A stretch of DNA of 64,000 bases. Source: Asterias amurensis (Eukaryota > Echinodermata > Asteroidea > Forcipulatida > Asteriidae). The DNA is taken from assembly GCF_032118995.1 (NCBI RefSeq), contig NC_092661.1, forward strand, positions 9,114,494-9,178,493, given 5' to 3'. The stretch's first letter is position 1; every line of letters starts with the position of its first letter. The notes beneath the pieces were generated by a model. That model made no database searches and was not told the origin of the DNA. It was given only the letters and a program-made list of their open reading frames with translations. This document shows, in pieces, positions 56,807-64,000 of this stretch. The position numbers and the translations under genes were made by a program.

Positions 56807-59800
56807 ATGCCAAAAGTTCACAGTCATCAGAATTCACCGTTTGAATATCGGGACAGGCCGCGAAACCACCGCTCATGGTCCCCGCGAAACTGCTGTAGCA
56901 GATCGCCACTGACTAGCTTGGTGAGTGACACGAGAGTATGGAAAGCAATGATCGACACCATGGATGTCCAGTGCGAGAAACTGCAATACCATCGCCGTCA
57001 GACGGATCACCGGTTCGGCGTCACGACCGAAGACGATATCCTGACGGGTATGACGGAACAGCTGGACTGCGCAAGCTCTAGAGTGACGAATAGGTGACTA
57101 GATTTTGTTTTGACTTTGGGGTTGATCAAAGAAACTTTTTACTAGAGTGGGACTCGAACCAACGACCCCCGGATTAAAAACGTGCCGCGTGGCAGGAGAT
57201 CCTTACCCCCCCCCCAAAGAACATGTCCCCATTATAGCTTCCTATAAGTTAGGAAGAGTTCGGTGAAATTGACGGCAGCTGTCTCTAAAGGCATTCTTTA
57301 TTTGTGGGTTGGTTCCCACACAGTGACTTCATGATGCCGAAAATAAAGCTTGAGCACTGATTTCGCTTCGGCATCCAACTTACGTTCGACCAGTTCCCTT
57401 TTACATATAATAACCATTTTGCTCACAATATCACGATGTGCAGATCTATCTGTGAGCAGAGAGAACCTTCCCCGGGCCCATGCCATAACCTCGTACCGTG
57501 GAGAGTGGCCGATAACATACCTGAAGAAATGCTGTTTTCCATCGAGGACTACGGTGGCGGTGGCCAAGCCATGCCAGACAGTCCCAGGGGTTCCAACTCG
57601 TCCTCCACGACACTTGTCTCGAGCGGCACGCTAGTTGATCTGGAAAAGGACGAGTTTATCGATGAGGATGAGGACGACATGGTAGATGAAGAAGAGTATA
57701 TGTATGGCGATATCAGGACGGATAGTCTTGGATCTGGTGAGCCGGGGAGGGAATGCATGACAGAAGAGGATGCGCTGGAAAGAAGTTCTTCTTGCACGTG
57801 GAGGGAGGCGATATGCTTCAGACAATACCGAAGGTATGGCCCTTTTCGAAGCACGGATTAGGCTCAGGCTAGCTTGGCTCCGCGGTTTGATTTGAAAATG
57901 CACGTGCCTTGCGTACGTAGTCAGGGCTTCAGACCAGAGCCTGAAGCCGAACCTAAAGCCGAAGCCGTGGATTTGAAAAGGGCCTATGTACTAAAAAATA
58001 CAGGGTGCAGAAGAAAACCAAATCGCGATCATTTTTAAGCAGGGTTCAGCCTAGACTGGTACCCTGTAATTATCCGCAGGTACTTGCTTTTCAGAACCAG
58101 TGATTTTATTGGGTACAATGATTTCATTGGATAAACGTGCAGTGACGTAAGCTTTCTGTGTTTTGATGGTCCGAGGTGACGTTTGACAGCTGCATGTGAA
58201 TGTAGGTGGAAGGTTATTATGGACGGGGATTGACCTATAAGTATAGAGGCCACTCTCTGGCGCTGATAGTCATGAGCCTTTAAGTGTGACGTCAGATGTT
58301 TGATAATTATTGTATCCAAAAATGCTGACTAGAAAAGGCTGTAGTCGAAAAGAGGAGACCAGTAATTAATAACTCACCCCGCAGTTTTTTGTAGCGAAGT
58401 AAGTTAATAACGAGAAATCATAAAAGGCTTGACAGCTCTTTTCAGAATTGAGAAGTCTCCCAAATTCCGAAAATCTACTGCGCGGTAGTCGATTATAAAG
58501 CAAGACAAGTTCGCAAAGGGACATAAGTAGAACATAGACCATTTTGAGGTATGGCCGACCTACTATATAACAGTATTGGTTTTGGGTAAATCTGATACCC
58601 ACCCAAACCACACAATGCAATCCGAGAGTGACCACTTTTCTTTTTTAAAGGCGAATGGTATTACCACAAACCAAATAATAAATTATACAATAATACATCA
58701 CCTACAATGGCTCAACTCAAACTCAATTCCGTAATGACTGTTTTGCCACTGTTACACAAACAGGTTGCCCCATCCGAAGATGTCATGGCGGAGAGCACAC
58801 GAGTCGGTTCGGAGACGGAGGATGTTCGGCGACCGACCACGACGGGGAAGCCACGGCAGCAGAGGATGGTCGCCACGACTCAATGTTTCGTGGACGAGTA
58901 TCGAGGAGGAACTTAAGGTAGGGTGACAATAGCCTTATGACAAGGCCTTCGTGGCTTGAAGAGCCGCATCCCAAGCGACTGGAACGAGAGACCACGCACG
59001 CGAGCGTCTCCAGTTCCGACTCTCCAAGCCACGAAGGCATTGACAAAAAACTAGGGTGCCGATAATTGGAGGCTTCTTGTCTCATACATTAAAGGGTTTG
59101 ATACCTTTGGTTTTGGCTATGACCTGGATGAATCTCTACTCACTGTAAAAGAAGATATAATGTAAATTACCTGTAAGAGTTTCAGCTTCAATAGTCGTAA
59201 AGGTTTTGAGAAACAAGTGAAAATAACAGAGCGATATTTTTAGGAGAGTACGTTGTACATGCTAAAATAGTTTTCGTCTCAGGAGACGAAAACTATTTTC
59301 GTGATATTGTTTTACTCATTGTTTTACTCATTTAAGACAGCACCCCAGCGAGTAATGGTTAAATGGAATGTTTCTACCATCATACCCATAGTCTTCAAAC
59401 CGTGTAAGCTTTAATGTAAATCTGTGGACATTTTTTTTTTGGACCTTTTTAAGGTTTACCTCCCTCCTCACTCCTTTCATGGAGTGAGAAATTAGGAAAT
59501 GTGATCACATTGTGACGTCATGAAGGTCTACTTTTCAAATCACCCGCCTTCATTTCCACTTTTTTTTGTTATGTACAGAAACAAGGGATCTTGTCGTCCC
59601 CTATTGAGCTGACAACACTAGTCTCTCCTGCACGCCCTCACCTGAACACCAATCGATCCAATGCCATGCAACAAGTCACGTCGAGCGACTCTCACGAAAT
59701 ACTTGAGCTGGGGTTATCTGATGAGACCGAAAGTGATACTCGAAGCTACGTGGATGTTCAGCAAGTTACAGATGATCAAGATAAGCATTGTCGTCAGAGA

Positions 59801-61793
59801 GATGCCCGAGACACCTCAGACTATGTGGACGTTCATCCCAAAGTTACCGGTTATCGAGATAAGCATAGCCGTCAGATAGATGTACATGACACGGGGAGCA
59901 ACCCTGGAAAGGAGCACCCGGAACCGGACGCTGTGAACGGACGCACGGGCCCACAAGCAGTCGCTGCGAGACACGCCGATGAAGACCGCTTTGCGGAGCT
60001 GACAGCGGGTATACCGGACGCGTGGCGAGTTGGTATCGGGAACACAAACCACGGCAATAATACCAACATACAATCCTCCTCTCAGCCGAGACGATTGTCT
60101 AACATCGAACACCTAGCCGCTAAGGGTAAAATGGGGTCTCACTCCAAACCTGTAAAAAATGATATGGAGCAGTACCTCACTGCAAAGCCATTTGTTCCCA
60201 AAGATACAGCACCAACCCGCCGGTTAGCTGTTAAAGATACCGGCGACAAAAAAGGCAAAGACCCAGACGTCAAACTAAATGGATCATCGGGGGTCAAAGG
60301 TCAAACCTCTGGACCCAAGAAAGAAACAACTGGTAGCCATGGACTGAAAGATGGCAGAAACGGCCAGGAAACTTTGCAAGTTTCAGGTGTCACATTGCAA
60401 CCGAAGACAACGAAAAATAAGCGGGCATTTCAAACTGATCAGCGTCCCATCCCCGTCATTGAGCAAGGGGTCGTCCATCATCGCCGATTGTCGCCCCCGG
60501 TAACTACAAATCAACCTCCAACAACAGAGGTAGCTGCTCAGGTGACTGAAGAAGCATGTCGTCGCATTGGAACGGATGCAATGAGGAAACTCAGCGAGGT
60601 AGTGCCTTCCTTGAAACCAAAGTGCGGGCACCAAACCCGAACCGTTGTTATCACTGCAACCTCTGACGATGAGGGGGCCAATAGATGCAACGGTCCTCCT
60701 CATCCGATACCTGCTCGGCCGCCGGTAGCAGCGGTGGTGCCCACTCGAGGGGAGAAACGGATTAGAGAAGCAGATGACGGCAGGCACAGGTTCACCGTAC
60801 CGTACGCTGCTAACACGCTACCAGTTAAACCGAATCCAACTCAACAACAGCAGCAACAGTACAACATGCAGCCGGTTCGGGCACTGGCTGAGCAAGTAGG
60901 AGTACGCCCTCTGGCGTTAACGTACCGTCAGGTGCAGCACCCACGTCCACCAAGTGTCATTCCCCTGGTCCCTAACCCGATGCAGTACAATGGACCTGCC
61001 TGGCTCGCCGGTAACCCTCAGTATCAACACGGGTACCAGCAGCAGCAGCGCATGCCGATGCGTCCACAGCAGCCGTTCGGTCACCAGCGACAACTACAAC
61101 ATTTAATACCACATCACCCAACACAGAGAACCAACACTGGCTTGGAGGATCCTTGCATTGTGTATGCCCAGCCAAGCAACTAGTAAGTTTCGCCCTCAAA
61201 ATAATGGGGTAAAAAAGAAAAGAAAAAAAAAGACTCATTTTACGCAAAGATTGTATAGTAATTTTATTTTGGTATCAGTACCAAACTGTCTTGGGAGAGC
61301 ACTGAGTTTTTAATCTTTAAAATATCTCAGCTCTGACAAACACTTGAAGGCTTACACTTTTAAAACTCAGTGTGTCTTTCATCTCTTTTTTTATACGCAG
61401 TCTACAGAATAACCAAAGTAACTTAATGGATGGACAACGCCCTCAACGACCAGCTGCCGATTCCACCAACCAACTACTAGCCCGCGGACTACCACATCCA
61501 CAACTACAACATCAACAGGGTCAAGTACAACATCAGCAGGGTCAACTACAACATCAGCCGGGTCAACTACAACATCAGCCGGGTCAACTACAACATCAGC
61601 CGGGTCAACTACAACATCAGCCGGGTCAACTACAACATCAGCCAGGTCAACTACAACATCAGCCGGGTCAACTACAACACCAGCTGGTGAACCCATGGCA
61701 TCCCACGCGGTCTCATTATCTAACACACAGCAACAATTGCAACATCAACAACAATGTCGGGCAACAACAACAGCAACAACAACAACATCAGCA

Positions 61794-61869
<76 letters not shown>

Positions 61870-61971
61870 CCACAACAGCAACAGCAGCAGCAGCAACAGC
61901 AACCGCAACAACAACAGCAACAGCAGCAGCGACGACAACCACAGCAGCAGAAGCAGCAACAACAGCCACAG

Positions 61972-62033
<62 letters not shown>

Positions 62034-62041
62034 GCAGCAGC

Positions 62042-62091
<50 letters not shown>

Positions 62092-62130
62092 CGTCAAACA
62101 TTTCAGACTCAACAGCGCTTGTTAAACTAA
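56807..62130 (+). CDS. unknown disordered acidic/Gln-rich protein, duplicate 2 (5 exons)
   Basis: Second copy of the unrecognised gene. Exons 56807-57093, 57444-57833, 58764-58917, 59579-61182 and 61401-62130 keep every splice site and phase of duplicate 1, giving 1054 aa. Exon 1 encodes the same protein and exon 2 appears identical base for base. Exon 4 is four residues shorter (a Thr run) with about a dozen or more substitutions. Exon 5 has nine LQHQPGQ-type units instead of twelve but a longer poly-Gln tail. Nothing suggests a pseudogene. The candidate AATAAA is at 63404-63409. It may be a true paralogue or the second allele wrongly placed beside the first in the assembly. Confidence 0.8.
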
Positions 62131-64000
62131 CTCAGCTAAAACTTAACTATAATAGTGTTCCATTTAACGCGAAAAACAATGTTGATAATTCTCTCTAATA
62201 TTGTGATGTATGTAATGTTTTCTTAAATGTCTTTCGGTTTCCCCTAGAAGTGTTTTATTGTTCAAATCAGTCAGTTGCAGAGGGGGCAACATAGTTATTC
62301 AGAAAGCACCATTATTCGGCGCGCTAGTAGTATTTGCCGAATTCTCCCAAAATAACAAAACAATAACACAAGAGTGGCCGCAGTCTGTGACGCATCGACC
62401 CCAGCCTCATCACCGAACGCTTTGACGACAATGTGGTGAGACGCAGTTCAGACTTACTTCCTCGGGGAAAAAGGTTGTGCGTCATCAAACCTGGTACGCT
62501 TGCTCCCGAAAACCACGATTTCCCCCCAAACGTCCTAAAAAGTAGTTTATCAATTATTTAATTTTCCAATCACCATTAACGCCGAACGCGGCGATTCTTC
62601 AGATTATCCACAGCCTTGCCAGAAGTGACCAATTCAAGTCATACGGAGAATAATTTTGTCCGCAATATTGGGTGCGTTCGTTTAGCTTCCCTGGGTCGAC
62701 CCCGGTCTGCCCCGGTGCGTTCGAATAGCTCTGACGTCATTCCAGGGGCTCACCTGGGTCAGGCCCCAGTGCCCTGCTTGTGGAGTGGGTCACTTGGGGG
62801 CTGGCCCCAAGTGCATGACGTCAATACGACAGCGGTGAGTGATCGTTCGTTTAGCTCTTGTCAGGGGCTCACCCGAGTGAGCACCGCGGGGTAGACCCAG
62901 GGAAGCTATTAAACGAACGCACCCATTGTTTTAGCACCAAAACGTGCCACCATCGGCTAGATTTAGGGGTAGGCCTATAATTAACACTTATACATAAACA
63001 CGTCTGTCTTTGAAAAACAATGCAGTTTCTAGTTTGTAAGTTCATATCGTAAAATTCTATCAACAAGTGAAACAATGTTTCAAAACCATTTTTACAAAAA
63101 TTATAACACTACATTTTTTATTTAGAATTACAAGAATTGGATTACAAAATGTGTTTGTTATTTATGAGAGAACTAATGTAAACAACTAGTCATATAAACA
63201 TGATATTAATTTTATGTGAAAATACAACCCCCATTATTTTCTACTATAACTCTTTGTATACTAAATTTTAAATTGTATCTATAGTTAATAACAATTTGGG
63301 AATGCCAAAAAAAAATTGCCTTTAAAGGCAATGTATGCCTTTGTTTGTTTGAACCGTTCGATTGTTTTTAAGCCTATGTATGGATATACCTGTAGTTGTA
63401 TATAATAAAGTTAACCTGTGAACATTTTATTTATAAATCATTTGCGTATTACTAACGAAAACACGTGTCATGTTTTTATCCATTAACACAATGACATCTT
63501 ATTAATTTAATCGACTAAACAACAGCAACAGACGTCTCAATCATTACGAAACCTTGACTGAACTTTTGTTTCCAACTACTCGTAAGGAAATGAAAAGAAC
63601 AGACGGAACTAAAAAAAAAAATCCCTCATGGCCAGAACTTTACTTACTTAAGCCTCAGCTGTTTCACAGTCATATATATAACCTTGAAGTCAAAGTGTTG
63701 CCATGGAATCGCCCGCCCTCTACCGGATTCCTGTAATTAGTGCATGGATTACATTAGTTAGTCTTCCTAGCTATAAAGAAATACACTCCGTAAACCTCTC
63801 ATAGTCCATTACGAGTAATTAGTGACCATGTAAAAAATGCCTAGTTTATACGGACATCTCAAATAATAGTGGCACCATAGTGCTCATATCCGTCACTCAG
63901 TGATGCTTAATGCGCTTCAACGTTCAGTATTTTCCCTGCAAGGTTTATATGTGGTGTTTTTTACAGCAGAGTGTGGGTTAGAATCCCGGTCGTGACAATA
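62131..64000. other. 3' flank of unknown gene, duplicate 2
   Basis: Collinear with 39428-41290: 3' UTR, the GC-rich MITE, the 'tttaaaggcaatgtatgcc' element with AATAAA, then non-coding DNA to the window end. Nothing coding was recognised. Confidence 0.5.
62669..62924. mobile_element. GC-rich MITE, 'gggtgcgttcgtttagcttcc' termini (duplicate 2)
   Basis: Orthologous to 39962-40214, with a small insertion in the right terminus (AGCTATTAAACG). Confidence 0.85.

Larger units (their letters stand above)
56254..64000 (+). repeat. segmental duplication, copy 2 (runs off the window)
   Basis: Matches 33204 to about 41290 in the same order and orientation and is still matching at the last base. Differences are scattered substitutions, repeat-length changes and the missing MITE at 58645. 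Confidence 0.95.

Overview
This is a eukaryotic, intron-rich and AT-rich window from a deuterostome marine invertebrate, most likely an echinoderm (sea star or relative). That call rests on three things. CCDC81 and akirin have deuterostome-like sequences and exon structure. The GC/AT profile and the dense short inverted-repeat elements with TTAA target sites look like echinoderm DNA. No bacterial features (operons, Shine-Dalgarno sites) are present. The species call is inference. No retroviral or LTR element was recognised.

Layout. (1) 0.5-10.8 kb, minus strand: a complete CCDC81 gene (12 coding exons, 698 aa). (2) 11.2-14.4 kb, plus strand: a calcineurin-B-like EF-hand gene (5 coding exons, 183 aa), head-to-head with CCDC81 across 420 bp. 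(3) 20.7-30.7 kb, minus strand: a complete akirin gene (4 coding exons, 204 aa), convergent with gene 2; opposed AATAAA signals lie near 17.4 kb. (4) 33.2-41.3 kb, plus strand: a five-exon gene for a large, probably disordered, acidic and Gln-rich protein I do not recognise (1045 aa). (5) 47.8-50.2 kb, plus strand: an intronless IgSF membrane protein with signal peptide, three Ig domains, a Thr-rich mucin-like repeat stalk and a transmembrane helix; the reading frame shifts by +1 inside the stalk repeats. (6) 56.25 kb to the window end: a second copy of region 4, only a few percent diverged, with all five exons still in frame (1054 aa).

Introns and intergenic DNA are filled with short non-autonomous inverted-repeat elements. 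Several families sit between TTAA duplications (piggyBac-like targeting). There are also foldback elements, minisatellites and probable tRNA-derived SINE pieces. Notable are a ~1.8 kb element nested in a TTAA MITE that carries six exact copies of GTCACGCGAGTCAC, a tandem pair of ~0.5 kb units with very long hairpins next to the left edge of the second duplicate, and a MITE present in only one duplicate with a clean empty site in the other.

The genes do not form one pathway. CCDC81 belongs to a centriole/cilium-linked family, akirin is a nuclear cofactor, and the IgSF protein is a cell-surface receptor or adhesion type. The strongest candidates for something undescribed are the duplicated unknown gene pair and the IgSF-mucin gene. 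Exon joins were derived by hand from splice consensus, phase and family similarity; all joins keep frame.
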